Source of the DNA: Brevundimonas sp. Leaf363
GTDB taxonomy: Bacteria; Pseudomonadota; Alphaproteobacteria; Caulobacterales; Caulobacteraceae
Direction: 5' to 3'
Assembly: GCF_001424025.1 (NCBI RefSeq)
Contig: NZ_LMPZ01000001.1
Span: 577,983-641,982 of the forward strand
Length of the DNA stretch: 64,000 nucleotides
The position numbers and the translations under genes were made by a program. Positions 1 to 7,874 of the stretch are shown piece by piece. Below the pieces are notes generated by a model. That model made no database searches, was not told the DNA's origin, and saw only the letters and a program-made list of their open reading frames with translations. The first letter of the stretch is position 1. The number at the start of each line of letters is the position of its first letter.

Positions 1-233
1 CGGACGGCCTGGCCGACGCCAAGAGCTTCATCGACGTGCACGAACCCCTGCCGCTCTACAGCGACATGACGTTCAAGCTGCCGTTCCTGTTTCCGGGTTC
101 GGCCGGGGCCATGCCGAAGACGGTGATCCTGGACAAACAGGGCCGCATCCGCGCCAGTTTCACCGGCGAGGCGGACTGGTCCAGCCCCGAGGCGCGCGCC
201 CTGATGGACGCGCTGCTGGCGGAAGCGGCTTAA
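1..233 (+). CDS. C-terminal end of a redoxin/TlpA-like thioredoxin-fold protein (5' truncated)
   Basis: The reading frame is open from base 3 and ends at TAA 231-233, so only the last 76 or so residues are present. The segment MPKTVILDKQGRI has the cis-proline and strand pattern of TlpA/AhpC-type thioredoxin folds, followed by a glycine-containing turn and a final helix ending DALLAEAA. The catalytic Cys region lies upstream of the window and cannot be checked. Such proteins act as periplasmic or membrane-anchored disulfide reductases or peroxidases; which one applies here is not decidable from the fragment. Confidence 0.7.
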   Translation, partial: DGLADAKSFIDVHEPLPLYSDMTFKLPFLFPGSAGAMPKTVILDKQGRIRASFTGEADWSSPEARALMDALLAEAA

Positions 234-248
234 ACCACACCATCTTTC

Positions 249-276
249 GTCATCCCCCGACTTGATCGGGGGACCA
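249..276. repeat. REP-like intergenic palindrome
   Basis: An 8-bp perfect inverted repeat, TCCCCCGA and TCGGGGGA, flanks the loop CTTGA (253-273) and is preceded by CGTCA. The same design, with CTCGGA arms, recurs near 3949-3969. This is the common alphaproteobacterial intergenic palindrome. It lies between the convergent ends of the redoxin and the small lipoprotein gene and may help end transcription there. Confidence 0.65.
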
Positions 277-391
277 AGCGGCGCCGAAGGCGATCGTTGC
301 GAGGGTCGCACCCTCTACAGGTTCGCGCTCGCGCGCGCCGCCTTGTCCCCCGGTCCGCTGCGCGGCCGGAGGATGACGAAAGCAAGAAAGG

Positions 392-700
392 CTAGTTCGC
401 CGGCGCCGGCACGCGCTGGTCGGTCGATGGATCGATCGCGCCCGGGCGGCCTTCGGCGGCGGCTTCGGCCTGATTGGCTTCCAGCTTGTCGGCAACGGCG
501 CCGGCGCCGCTCTCGACGGCCTGGGCGGCCTTCATCGCGCCGCTCTCGAGGACTTCACCCGCCTGTTGCGCGGCGTTTTCGGCGTGTTCGCCGGCCTCGG
601 CGGTTTCGGACTTGGCGTCCTGCTGCTCGGCGGCCGTGCAGGCGCCCAGCGCCAGCAGGAGGGTGGCGCCAACGGCGACGGCGGCGGTGCGGATTCTCAT
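392..700 (-). CDS. Small Ala/Glu-rich lipoprotein, unknown function
   Basis: The product is 102 residues. It starts MRIRTAAVAVGATLLLALGA followed by Cys21, a clear lipobox (ALGAC), so it is predicted to be lipidated and anchored in the envelope. The mature part is very rich in Ala, Glu and Gln with heptad-like spacing (residues 24-85), suggesting a helical or coiled-coil rod, and ends in a Pro-rich tail. The start at 700 is chosen because the signal peptide begins there; longer in-frame extension reads into the antiporter gene. I recognise no family. A possible EcfG-type promoter (TGAAC, 17 bp, CGTT) lies at 734-759. Confidence 0.72.
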   Translation of the reverse strand: MRIRTAAVAVGATLLLALGACTAAEQQDAKSETAEAGEHAENAAQQAGEVLESGAMKAAQAVESGAGAVADKLEANQAEAAAEGRPGAIDPSTDQRVPAPAN

Positions 701-733
701 GGCGCTTCTCCAGGCTGAATGAACCGTCGCCGT

Positions 734-759
734 AACGCAGAGGCGACGGCGACGGTTCA
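734..759 (-). promoter_or_regulatory. Possible EcfG-type promoter of the lipoprotein gene
   Basis: On the minus strand TGAAC (755-759) is followed after 17 bp by CGTT (734-737), one mismatch from the general stress consensus GGAAC-N16/17-CGTT, 34 bp before the lipoprotein start. It overlaps a 13-bp inverted repeat (721-733 with 746-758) that may be the antiporter terminator, so the match could be incidental. Confidence 0.3.
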
Positions 760-777
760 CAGCCTGCGACGAACCGT

Positions 778-1989
778 TCAGCCCGCTTTCTGGATCAGTC
801 CCGCCAGCTTCTTCAGCTTGGGCGTGACCATCGGGATCGACAGCATGGTCGATCCGACCGCCATCAGCAGCAGGGCGGTGAAGGTCTCGTTGGTGATGAT
901 CTCCTTGTCCAACAGGATATTGGCGAAGATGATCATGATCAGGGCCTTGGTCTGCAGCAGCCAGCCGATGATCGAGGCCTCGCCCTTGTCCCACTTCAGG
1001 ATACGGCCGGCGATGCGCACGCCGACCAGCTTGCCGACGACCGACACCACCAGCAGCACCGCCGCCGCCGCGAACACCGCCATGCCGCCGACGTCCCACT
1101 GGGTCCGCAAGCCCGTGGACAGGAAGAAGACCGGCATGACGGCCAGCAGGATGTGGTTTCGGAACAGGTCCATCCGCTCTTCATTGAACCACTCCTTGTC
1201 GATGACCGCGCCGGCCAGGAAGGCGCCGACCATGAAGTGCATGCCGGACCAGTCGCCGGCGAACCCGCACAGCGCCAGCCAGATCAGGGCGACGTACCAG
1301 CGGTCCTTTTCCTCGATCCGCTTCATGATCGCCCGCACCACGACGGCGGCGACGGCGAAACCGATCAGGAAGGCGGCCTGACGGCCGACCCGTTCCCAGT
1401 CCATGATGATCAGGGCCAGCACGCCCCAGATGGCGATATCGTCCAGGCTGGCGTAGCGCAGGATGCGTTGGCCCAGCGGCTGGCGCAGGATCTCCAGCTT
1501 CTCCAGGAACAGCACCAGGATCGGCAAGGCGGTGACCGCGCAGGCCATGCCTATGCCCAGCACCACCTGCCAGTCCTGACCCTTGGCCCCCACCCAGCCG
1601 GGGAACTGCAGCATTCCGATGGCGGCGACAGCCCCGAACACCAGCGGCGTCGCCAGGGCGAACCCGGCCGTCACGCTCGTTTCGGTTTTCTTGGCCCAGG
1701 CCTGCTTCAGGTCCAATTCGATGCCGGCGATGAAGACGAAGATCATCACCGCCCACCAAGCGATGCCGTTCAGCGCCGTGATCACCTGAGGATTGAAGAC
1801 GAAGTCGTAATAGGCCGGGAAGGCCGCCCCCAGCACGCCGGGCCCCAGCAGGATCCCGCCGATGATCTGCACCACCACCAGCGGCGCGTAATAGTCGGTC
1901 TTGAAGCCGCGCCAGACCAGATACGGCACGGTGAAGATGATCAGCATCGCGATCAGAAAGATCTCGGTCGTGTTCATCGCATGATGCAT
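778..1989 (-). CDS. CPA2-type cation:proton antiporter (Kef/NapA-like)
   Basis: About 403 residues with 12 or so hydrophobic segments and no long soluble C-terminal domain, so it lacks the RCK/TrkA-N regulatory part of KefB/KefC. The sequence YASLDDIAIWG near residue 210 carries the paired acidic residues typical of the ion site of CPA2 antiporters. A further GIELDL motif follows the third or fourth helix, as in the Na/H exchanger family PF00999. It should exchange Na+ or K+ for protons across the inner membrane. The start at 1989 is preferred because a GGGGG purine run sits 6 bp upstream; ATG 1977, four codons later, is the alternative. Confidence 0.85.
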   Translation of the reverse strand: MHHAMNTTEIFLIAMLIIFTVPYLVWRGFKTDYYAPLVVVQIIGGILLGPGVLGAAFPAYYDFVFNPQVITALNGIAWWAVMIFVFIAGIELDLKQAWAKKTETSVTAGFALATPLVFGAVAAIGMLQFPGWVGAKGQDWQVVLGIGMACAVTALPILVLFLEKLEILRQPLGQRILRYASLDDIAIWGVLALIIMDWERVGRQAAFLIGFAVAAVVVRAIMKRIEEKDRWYVALIWLALCGFAGDWSGMHFMVGAFLAGAVIDKEWFNEERMDLFRNHILLAVMPVFFLSTGLRTQWDVGGMAVFAAAAVLLVVSVVGKLVGVRIAGRILKWDKGEASIIGWLLQTKALIMIIFANILLDKEIITNETFTALLLMAVGSTMLSIPMVTPKLKKLAGLIQKAG

Positions 1990-2330
1990 GGATAGCCCCC
2001 GAATGCGTTCCCCGGCCGGTGCCCCCCAGCCTCGTTCGCCGTGCAGGAGGGCGGGGCGCGGCCCTCGGCGCAAGCGGCTTCGCGGCGTTTTCCAGGGGTC
2101 GACACGCCTTTCGGCCCAGATGGCCGTCCGGCTGTTGCGGAGGCGTCACAAGGTAGAAACGTACCTACGATTCCGGCCGCAGAATCTAGCGACGTGCCTA
2201 CGGCGTTCGGCCGTCGTTCGGCCGTCAGTCGCCGTGGCCGACCGCGTCGCCGGGGCGCGTCCTGTGCTGCAAATCGAGGGGCGAAGGGCGCCGCGACCTG
2301 GCGGTCCGGCGCGAATCGCAATGCGGCGTC
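1990..2330. other. Intergenic region with no recognisable gene
   Basis: No coding frame here has a convincing start or codon pattern. A near-direct repeat CGTACCTACG (2160-2169) and CGTGCCTACG (2193-2202), 33 bp apart, could be a regulatory site for the antiporter, whose promoter must lie here, but nothing supports a specific regulator. Confidence 0.4.
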
Positions 2331-2407
2331 TGGTGGCTGGAGGCGGGATCGAACCGCCGACCTGTGGGTTATGAATCCACCGCTCTAACCATCTGAGCTA
2401 CCCAGCC
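2331..2407 (-). tRNA. tRNA with CAU anticodon (elongator Met, or Ile2)
   Basis: Read on the minus strand this is a full 77-nt cloverleaf: 7-bp acceptor stem GGCTGGG with TCCAGCC (last pair G-U), D arm, anticodon loop TTCATAA, T arm GGCGG-TTCGATC-CCGCC, discriminator A and an encoded CCA. The anticodon CAU lies at 2371-2373. The acceptor closes with a G-C pair, so it is not the initiator. The closing base pair of the anticodon stem is an A-C mismatch (31-39). Whether the C34 is modified to lysidine, giving tRNA-Ile2, cannot be decided by eye; Met is the default. Confidence 0.93.
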
Positions 2408-2459
2408 CAGACGCTCGCATCGACGCCTCCGGCCAAGGCCGGAACGCGGAAGGAGCGTG

Positions 2460-2488
2460 CCTATATCGCTGTCGCCCCCGGGGTTCAA
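2460..2488 (-). promoter_or_regulatory. Housekeeping promoter of the tRNA gene
   Basis: On the minus strand TTGAAC (2483-2488) and TATAGG (2460-2465) are separated by exactly 17 bp, a good sigma-70 type match. Transcription would begin around 2453 and reach the tRNA 5' end at 2407 after a leader of about 45 nt. Confidence 0.6.
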
Positions 2489-2596
2489 GTCGCGCCTTGA
2501 ACAGCATGCCCTTCGCGCGAGGGTGCGGCCGATCAGCGCCTTGCGGAACGCGGCTCGACCGGGTCCATTCCACACTGCATCGCTGCGGAGAGTTTC

Positions 2597-3829
2597 ATGC
2601 GCCCCACCCGTCCTCTTGTCGCCGTGGCCTCGGCCGCCCTCTTCGCCCTGACCGCGTCCTGCGCCAACGGCGAGCCGCAGGCCGAGGCGATGCCGACCGG
2701 CGCCCCGCTGGAGACCCGCCCGCCGGAAGATCCGGCCCAGCAACCCGCCTTCGCCGGCCAGACCCGCGCGCCGTCGGTGACGACCAGCGTGGCGCTGCAG
2801 CACCGCGTGGTCACCGCTGCGCTGGACAACCCGTGGGGACTGGAGCCGCTGCCGGACGGCCGCTGGCTGGTCACGGAAAAGGGCGGCGCGCTGCGCATCG
2901 TCACCGCCGCCGGCGAGATCGGCGAACCCATCACCGGCCTGCCGCCCGTGGACGCGAAGGGGCAGGGCGGCCTGCTGGACGTGGCGATCAGCCCCGCCTT
3001 CGCCCAGGACCGCCTGGTCTACTGGAGCTATTCGGAGCCGCGTCAGGGCGGCAACGCCACCTCGGTCGCGCGCGGCCGGCTGTCGTCGGACGGTCGCGCC
3101 ATCGGCGACGTTCAGGTGATATTCCGCGCCTTGCCGACCTATGACGGCGACAAGCATTTCGGCTCGCGCCTGGCCTTCGACCCGGCCGGCCACTTGTTCA
3201 TCACTCTGGGCGAGCGCTCGGATGCGCCGATGCGTCCGCAGGCGCAGGACTTGGGCTCGCACATGGGCAAGACCATCCGCATCAACGCGGACGGGTCGGT
3301 CCCCGCCGACAACCCCTTCGTCGGCCGCGCCGGCGCCCTGCCGGAGATCTGGAGCCTGGGCCACCGCAACGTCCAGGGCGTCGCCATCGACGATCGGGGC
3401 CGCACCTGGACGGTCGAGCACGGCACGCGCGGCGGCGACGAACTGAACCTGGACCGCGCGGGCCTGAACTACGGCTGGCCCAACGTGGCCTACGGCATCG
3501 AATACAGCGGCCAGCCCGGCGCCTGGGTGCGCCAGCGCGAGGGCACGGAACAGCCGGTCTATTACTGGGACCCGGTGATCGCGACGGGCGGTCTGGCGTA
3601 TTACGGCGCCGATCTGGTGCCCGAGTGGAAGGGCGACCTGTTCGTCGCCGGCCTGCGCGGCGAACACATCGCCCGTCTTGTGCTCAAGGACGACAAGGTG
3701 GTGGGCGAAGAGCGCCTGCTCACCGACCTGGGCTCGCGCGTGCGCCAGGTGTCGGTCGGCAATGACGGCGCCCTGTGGGCCGTCACCGACAGCGGCGAAC
3801 TGGTCCGGTTGGCGCCGACCGGGCGGTAG
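2597..3829 (+). CDS. PQQ-dependent sugar dehydrogenase-like lipoprotein (glucose/sorbosone dehydrogenase family)
   Basis: The 410-residue product begins with a lipoprotein-type signal (hydrophobic stretch ending LTASC, Cys22) and a Pro-rich linker, then a six-bladed beta-propeller of the GSDH family (PF07995). Family hallmarks are visible: NPWGLEPLPDGRWLVTEK, KHFGSRLAFDP, SLGHRNVQGVAIDD, EHGTRGGDELN and LNYGWPNVAYG. These blades bind PQQ and Ca2+ in the soluble aldose dehydrogenase Asd of E. coli, so an envelope-located, PQQ-dependent oxidation of sugars or aldoses is expected. Substrate cannot be read from sequence, and no PQQ synthesis genes are nearby. It stands alone, divergent from the tRNA. 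Confidence 0.88.
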   Translation: MRPTRPLVAVASAALFALTASCANGEPQAEAMPTGAPLETRPPEDPAQQPAFAGQTRAPSVTTSVALQHRVVTAALDNPWGLEPLPDGRWLVTEKGGALRIVTAAGEIGEPITGLPPVDAKGQGGLLDVAISPAFAQDRLVYWSYSEPRQGGNATSVARGRLSSDGRAIGDVQVIFRALPTYDGDKHFGSRLAFDPAGHLFITLGERSDAPMRPQAQDLGSHMGKTIRINADGSVPADNPFVGRAGALPEIWSLGHRNVQGVAIDDRGRTWTVEHGTRGGDELNLDRAGLNYGWPNVAYGIEYSGQPGAWVRQREGTEQPVYYWDPVIATGGLAYYGADLVPEWKGDLFVAGLRGEHIARLVLKDDKVVGEERLLTDLGSRVRQVSVGNDGALWAVTDSGELVRLAPTGR

Positions 3830-3883
3830 GCCGCGACCGGATCGGGCGCAGCGAGGCGCTAGAACGGATCGTCGGCAGGAGAC

Positions 3884-3916
3884 GTGGACGAAGTGGACGA
3901 AGTGGACGAAGTGGAC
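3884..3916. repeat. Short tandem repeat, 9-bp unit, 3.7 copies
   Basis: The unit GTGGACGAA is repeated three times exactly (3884-3910), then GTGGAC. It lies just after the sugar dehydrogenase stop and is outside any supported gene. As a slippage-prone tract its copy number may vary between strains. Confidence 0.8.
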
Positions 3917-3944
3917 TCGAATTCTCGCAGTCCACGCATCCTCC

Positions 3945-4074
3945 GTCATCCTCGGACTTGATCCGAGGATCAGGTTGTCCGGTGCGCCATGGAGGCAGGC
4001 TGAAGCGCCGCGCCGTCAGCCATCCGACGGTCAGCACGACCCACGCCGGATCCTCGGATCACGTCCAAGGATGG
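3945..4074. repeat. Two REP-like palindromes in the gap between convergent genes
   Basis: TCCTCGGA-CTTGA-TCCGAGGA is a perfect palindrome at 3949-3969, preceded by CGTCA. A decayed, oppositely arranged copy follows at 4051-4071 (TCCTCGGA-TCACG-TCCAAGGA). The two copies in opposite orientation resemble a BIME-like pair. The rest of the gap 3830-4129 holds no supported gene. Confidence 0.6.
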
Positions 4075-4129
4075 CGGGGCATATAAGGGAAGCGGCCCGG
4101 CCGAAGGGCACGAAGTGCACTCAAAAAAC

Positions 4130-4660
4130 TCAATCCAGCGCGCAGATGTCCGGCAGGCCGCGCCAGGCCCCCGCGTGGTCCAGGCCATAGCCCACCAGGA
4201 ACCGGTTCGGGGCCTCCCAGCCGACGAAGTCCGGCTCGGGTGCGCGGGGATGGGGCCAGGGCTTGCGGGCGAAGACGGCGGTCAGCACCTCGGCCGCGCC
4301 GGCCTCCCGCGCGATCCGCACCGATTCGGCCAGCGACAGGCCGGTGTCGAACACGTCGTCCAGGATCAGCACCCGCCGCCCCGTCAGGTCGCGCTGCAAC
4401 GGCGCGCGGACGTCGACCTTGCCCCGGCTCTCGGTCTCGTCGCCGTAGGACGCCAGCCACAGGGCGTCGAAGCGGACGTGGCGGCCCTCCATCGCCAGGG
4501 CCCGCGTCATGTCGGCGGCGAACCACAGCCCGCCGGTCAGCAGAACGACGGCCACCGTCTCGTCGTCGATGACGGGCGCGATCCGGCGCGCCATGTCGCG
4601 CACGGCGGCGTGGATGTCGGCCTGGGGCAGAAGGATGGTCGGCTTGGGGAGGTCAGCCAT
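4130..4660 (-). CDS. hpt: Hypoxanthine/purine phosphoribosyltransferase
   Basis: 176 residues, the usual size of bacterial Hpt. The PRPP-binding motif is VLILDDVFDTGLSLA (around residues 97-111), with the two acidic residues followed by DTG. An upstream block with LLTGGLWFAADMTRAL matches the first phosphate-binding loop (canonical LxGG), and the C-terminal FVGWEAPNRFLVGYGLDH matches the base-binding segment of Hpt, where an aromatic residue stacks on the purine. It would salvage hypoxanthine or guanine to IMP or GMP. The ATG at 4660 lies inside the end of the upstream zinc-ribbon gene (8-bp overlap), so the two are probably co-transcribed. Confidence 0.85.
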   Translation of the reverse strand: MADLPKPTILLPQADIHAAVRDMARRIAPVIDDETVAVVLLTGGLWFAADMTRALAMEGRHVRFDALWLASYGDETESRGKVDVRAPLQRDLTGRRVLILDDVFDTGLSLAESVRIAREAGAAEVLTAVFARKPWPHPRAPEPDFVGWEAPNRFLVGYGLDHAGAWRGLPDICALD

Positions 4661-5603
4661 GATGCGAGGCCGATACAGCCTCGCCGTGATGATTGTCGAG
4701 CGGCCGGGCGTCGACGGGCGCCGGATCGGCCCCGTGCGGCCCGCCGACGTCCAGCGCGGGCCTAAGGCCGCCTTCCTCGGCGCCGGGCGGCACGCGCATC
4801 GGGGCGGGGGCTTGGTCCGCCGCCGCATGATCCTGGGTGGGCGCCGCTGCGTCCTGGCCGTGCGCCGGCGCGGCGTGGTCAGCGGGGGCGTCGTGGGCGG
4901 CCGCCTTGCCGGCGAGGACCGGCGCGCTGACGAAGGCCACGCCCACGTCCACGCCGTGACCGCCCGGGTCGGGAATGACGGCGGCGAAGCCCTGGACCTT
5001 GCCCGGCAGCACCGGTGCGGCGTCGATCCGCACGATCTTGAAGCCGATCTCGGCCCCATGGGCGTCCAGCAGGGCGACGCGCACCGCCGGGGCCACGATC
5101 TCGTTGTCGCGTACGTTGCGAAGGGCGCCGGAGACCAGAACCTTGCCCGGGTCGTTCGGCGCCACCTTGGCGCCCACGGCCTCGAACTCCAACCCGACCG
5201 GGTTCACCGGCGCGCCGATCATGGCGTAGGCCGCCGCCGCGCGGGGATACAGCTCCACCACATCGACGCGCATCAGCCACGCGGCCCCCAGCAGGGCGAC
5301 GAAGGCGCTGGCCATGCCGGCCCAGACGGCGCCGTGGGTGGCGGCGCGGCGCACCCGCCGCTGCTGCTCGGCGCGCGCGCGGAAGGCGCGGGGCAGGACG
5401 GGCGCCGGGGTGTCCGGGGCGATCCCGGGCGCCGGTTCGGGCGTCGCCGCGACCGGCGCCGTCGTCAGCTCCAGCGGCGTGTCGTCGGCCGAGGCCTGCC
5501 AGGTCTCGCCGCACGACTGGCAGCGCACCTTTCGGCCCATCGGACCGACGGAGCCGTCCGGCAGGGAATATTGAGTGGCGCAGGCGGGGCAGGTCAGTAT
5601 CAT
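4653..5603 (-). CDS. MJ0042-type zinc-ribbon membrane protein (DUF3426)
   Basis: The 316-residue product opens MILTCPACATQYSLPDG and then VRCQSCGETW, the two CxxC pairs of an MJ0042 zinc ribbon (residues 1-37). A Pro/Ala-rich linker leads to one transmembrane helix at about 95-115 and then a DUF3426-type beta domain (about 130-230), which by membrane topology should be periplasmic. The last 80 residues are Ala/Pro/His-rich and probably disordered. The function of the family is unknown. It is divergent from ftsE (72 bp gap) and overlaps hpt downstream; in related genomes it often neighbours ftsEX. Confidence 0.82.
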   Translation of the reverse strand: MILTCPACATQYSLPDGSVGPMGRKVRCQSCGETWQASADDTPLELTTAPVAATPEPAPGIAPDTPAPVLPRAFRARAEQQRRVRRAATHGAVWAGMASAFVALLGAAWLMRVDVVELYPRAAAAYAMIGAPVNPVGLEFEAVGAKVAPNDPGKVLVSGALRNVRDNEIVAPAVRVALLDAHGAEIGFKIVRIDAAPVLPGKVQGFAAVIPDPGGHGVDVGVAFVSAPVLAGKAAAHDAPADHAAPAHGQDAAAPTQDHAAADQAPAPMRVPPGAEEGGLRPALDVGGPHGADPAPVDARPLDNHHGEAVSASHHG

Positions 5604-5674
5604 GCTGTCTGACTGCGCGGCTTCCTTTCGGAAGCCTCTCCCCGCCGCGGCGTCTCCGCCGCCCGATTACACTG

Positions 5675-6367
5675 ATGGTCGAACCCGCCCGCCGCGCCGC
5701 CGAATCCGCTCCCGTGTCCGAAGTCGCCCGCCTCTCTGGCGTGTCGTTCGGGTATGGGGGCGCGCCCGGCGTGCTTCGGGACGTTAACCTCAGTGTGCCC
5801 GCCGGCTCTTTCCACTTCCTTACCGGACCGTCGGGTGCGGGAAAGACCAGCCTGCTGCGTCTTTTGACCCTCACCGCCCGCCCGACCCAGGGCCGCATCC
5901 GCCTGTTCGGCCAGGATGTGACCGAGGCGCCCCGGCGCGACCTGCCGGCCCTGCGCCGCCGGATGGGGGTGGTGTTCCAGGACTTTCGCCTGCTGGATCA
6001 CCTGACCGCCTTCGACAACGTCGCCCTGCCGCTGCGTCTGGCGGGGCGCCAGGACTACGCCGCCGACGTGCGAGAGATGCTGGCCTGGGTCGGCCTGACG
6101 AAGCGGATGGAGGCCTATCCGCCCCAGCTGTCGGGCGGCGAACAACAGCGGCTGGCGATCGCGCGCGCCGTGGTGGTCAAGCCCGAGCTGGTGCTGGCCG
6201 ACGAACCGACCGCCAGCGTCGACGCCGCCATGGCCGAGCGGCTGCTGGGCCTGTTCCAGGCGCTGAACCGGCTGGGCGTCGCCGTCGTCGTCGCCACCCA
6301 CGACCGGGCCCTGGCCGATCGGTCGGGCGCGGCGGTGCTGCGGATCGAGGGAGGGCGGCTGTCGTGA
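5675..6367 (+). CDS. ftsE: Cell division ATP-binding protein FtsE
   Basis: 230 residues forming a compact ABC ATPase: Walker A GPSGAGKTS (about residue 50), Q-loop VVFQDFRLLD, signature LSGGEQQRLAIARA, Walker B LVLADEPTASVD and the switch histidine in VVATHD. FtsE with FtsX forms the ABC-like complex that transmits the division signal across the membrane to EnvC-type hydrolase activators; an EnvC-like gene is also in this window (59357-60418). The stop overlaps the ftsX start by 4 bp, so translation is coupled. GTG 5714 is an alternative start, since the first 13 residues are not conserved in type. Confidence 0.93.
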   Translation: MVEPARRAAESAPVSEVARLSGVSFGYGGAPGVLRDVNLSVPAGSFHFLTGPSGAGKTSLLRLLTLTARPTQGRIRLFGQDVTEAPRRDLPALRRRMGVVFQDFRLLDHLTAFDNVALPLRLAGRQDYAADVREMLAWVGLTKRMEAYPPQLSGGEQQRLAIARAVVVKPELVLADEPTASVDAAMAERLLGLFQALNRLGVAVVVATHDRALADRSGAAVLRIEGGRLS

Positions 6368-7251
6368 TTCTGCTGCGTCCCGATCCGACCGGCCAGCGCT
6401 GGCTGGGCGCCGTCATCGCCGGCCTGTGCTTCATCGCCTGCCTGGCCGCCGTGGGCGCCGGCGCCGCGACGCGCGCCGCCCATGGCTGGGCCGGGCGGCT
6501 GTCGGCCGAGGCGACGGTGCAGGTTCGCCCGCGTGTCGGCGAGACCGGTCCCACCGCCGCCGCCCGCGCCGCGGAGACCCTGGCCGGGGTCGACGGCGTG
6601 GCCGAGGCGGAGGCCATGAGCCGCGCACAGGCGGAGGACCTGCTGCGCCCCTGGGTCGGCCAGGCCGCGCTGGCCGATCTGTCGATCCCCATGCTGGTCA
6701 CGGTGCGCTTGGACCGCGACGCGCCCGCCAGCGCCGTGACCCTGAGCCGCGCCCTGGCCGAGGCCGGTCTGGACGCCACGGTCGACGACCACAGCCTGTG
6801 GCGCGGCGAGGTCTCGGCCGCCGCCGGCCGTCTGACCGCGCTGGCCCTGCTGATCTGCCTGATCACGGCCGGGGCGGCCGGCGCCGTCATCGTCTATGCG
6901 GTCGGCGCCGACCTGAAGGCCCAGCGCGACGTCGTCGTGGCCCTGTCGCTGAACGGCGCGGCGGACGGCCAGATCGCTGGCCTGTTCCAGGCGCGGGCCG
7001 CCCGTCTGGCCGCCGTCGCCTCGGCGGCCGGAACGGTTCTGGCGGCCCTGGCCGTCGCCCTGACCCGGCTGGCGGGCGGATCCGAGGGGATCAGTCCGGC
7101 CGTGCCCGTCGACTGGGCCGACCTTCTGCTGCTCTCGCCATGTCCGCTCGTCGCGGTTACCTTGGCCTTCGCGGCCGCCAGATTCGCCACCCTGCGCGGG
7201 TTGGCCTCCGGCTTGGCGGACGCCCAAGGGGCCGATAGGAGGGGGGGATGA
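6364..7251 (+). CDS. ftsX: Cell division protein FtsX
   Basis: 295 residues with the FtsX topology: helix 1 at about 15-37, a periplasmic domain of about 120 residues, then three helices at about 155-180, 212-235 and 258-280. The periplasmic part contains a predicted helix with EAMSRAQAEDLLRPW, as in the FtsX extracellular domain that contacts the hydrolase activator. Starts at GTG 6364 overlapping ftsE and ends overlapping the YdcF-like gene by 4 bp. Sequence is diverged, so identity rests on order and topology as well as on sequence. Confidence 0.9.
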   Translation: MILLRPDPTGQRWLGAVIAGLCFIACLAAVGAGAATRAAHGWAGRLSAEATVQVRPRVGETGPTAAARAAETLAGVDGVAEAEAMSRAQAEDLLRPWVGQAALADLSIPMLVTVRLDRDAPASAVTLSRALAEAGLDATVDDHSLWRGEVSAAAGRLTALALLICLITAGAAGAVIVYAVGADLKAQRDVVVALSLNGAADGQIAGLFQARAARLAAVASAAGTVLAALAVALTRLAGGSEGISPAVPVDWADLLLLSPCPLVAVTLAFAAARFATLRGLASGLADAQGADRRGG

Positions 7252-7874
7252 AGCTACTGGCCGCCATAGCCATCGTCGCCCTGATGTGGCTGGTCGGGCT
7301 GTTCGCCTTCGCCCAGCGCGTCCGGGACCTGACGCCGGCCGTCGAGCCCGAACGCGCCCAGGGCATCGTCGCCTTGACCGGTCCCTCGGCCGAACGGGTC
7401 AACGCCGCCGTCCGCCTGCTGGAGAACGGCAAGGGCCAGCGGCTGCTGATCTCGGGCGTCAACCGCGAGGTTCGCCGGCAGGAGCTGCGCGAGCTGACCC
7501 CCGGTTCGAACCGCCTGTTCAACTGCTGCGTCGATCTGGGTTTCGAAGCCGAGGACACCTCGGGCAACGCCGCCGAAATCGCGGCCTGGGCCCAGGCCAA
7601 GGGCTATCGCCGCCTGATCGTCGTGACTTCGGACTATCATATGCCTCGCTCCCTGCTGGAAATCCGCAGCGCCGCGCCGGGGCTGGAGCTGACGCCCTAC
7701 GCGGTCTCGACCCCGTCGCTGGACAACTCGCGCTGGTGGCGGGCCGCCGTCACCGCCCGGCGCATGACGCTCGAATATGTGAAGTACCTCGCGGTGCTGG
7801 GCCGCGAGGGCGTGCGGCGCCTGACCCACAGCGAGCCTGCGCTGGAGCCTGAAGAGGCGGCGCCGGCCCAATGA
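7248..7874 (+). CDS. YdcF/SanA/ElyC-family membrane protein (DUF218)
   Basis: 208 residues. One N-terminal helix (about 5-24) is followed by the DUF218 fold: GIVALTGPSAERVNAAVRLL, LLISGVNREV, then EDTSGNAAEIAAWA and the signature VVTSDYHMPRSLLE. Members include ElyC and SanA, which affect envelope integrity and undecaprenyl-phosphate use, but the biochemical activity is unknown. The gene overlaps ftsX and plsC by 4 bp each, so it belongs to the ftsEX transcription unit. Confidence 0.85.
   Translation: MKLLAAIAIVALMWLVGLFAFAQRVRDLTPAVEPERAQGIVALTGPSAERVNAAVRLLENGKGQRLLISGVNREVRRQELRELTPGSNRLFNCCVDLGFEAEDTSGNAAEIAAWAQAKGYRRLIVVTSDYHMPRSLLEIRSAAPGLELTPYAVSTPSLDNSRWWRAAVTARRMTLEYVKYLAVLGREGVRRLTHSEPALEPEEAAPAQ

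Noticed and set aside
3884..3916. Short tandem repeat as a CRISPR array
   Set aside because: The 9-bp unit has no spacers; it is a simple microsatellite-like tract.
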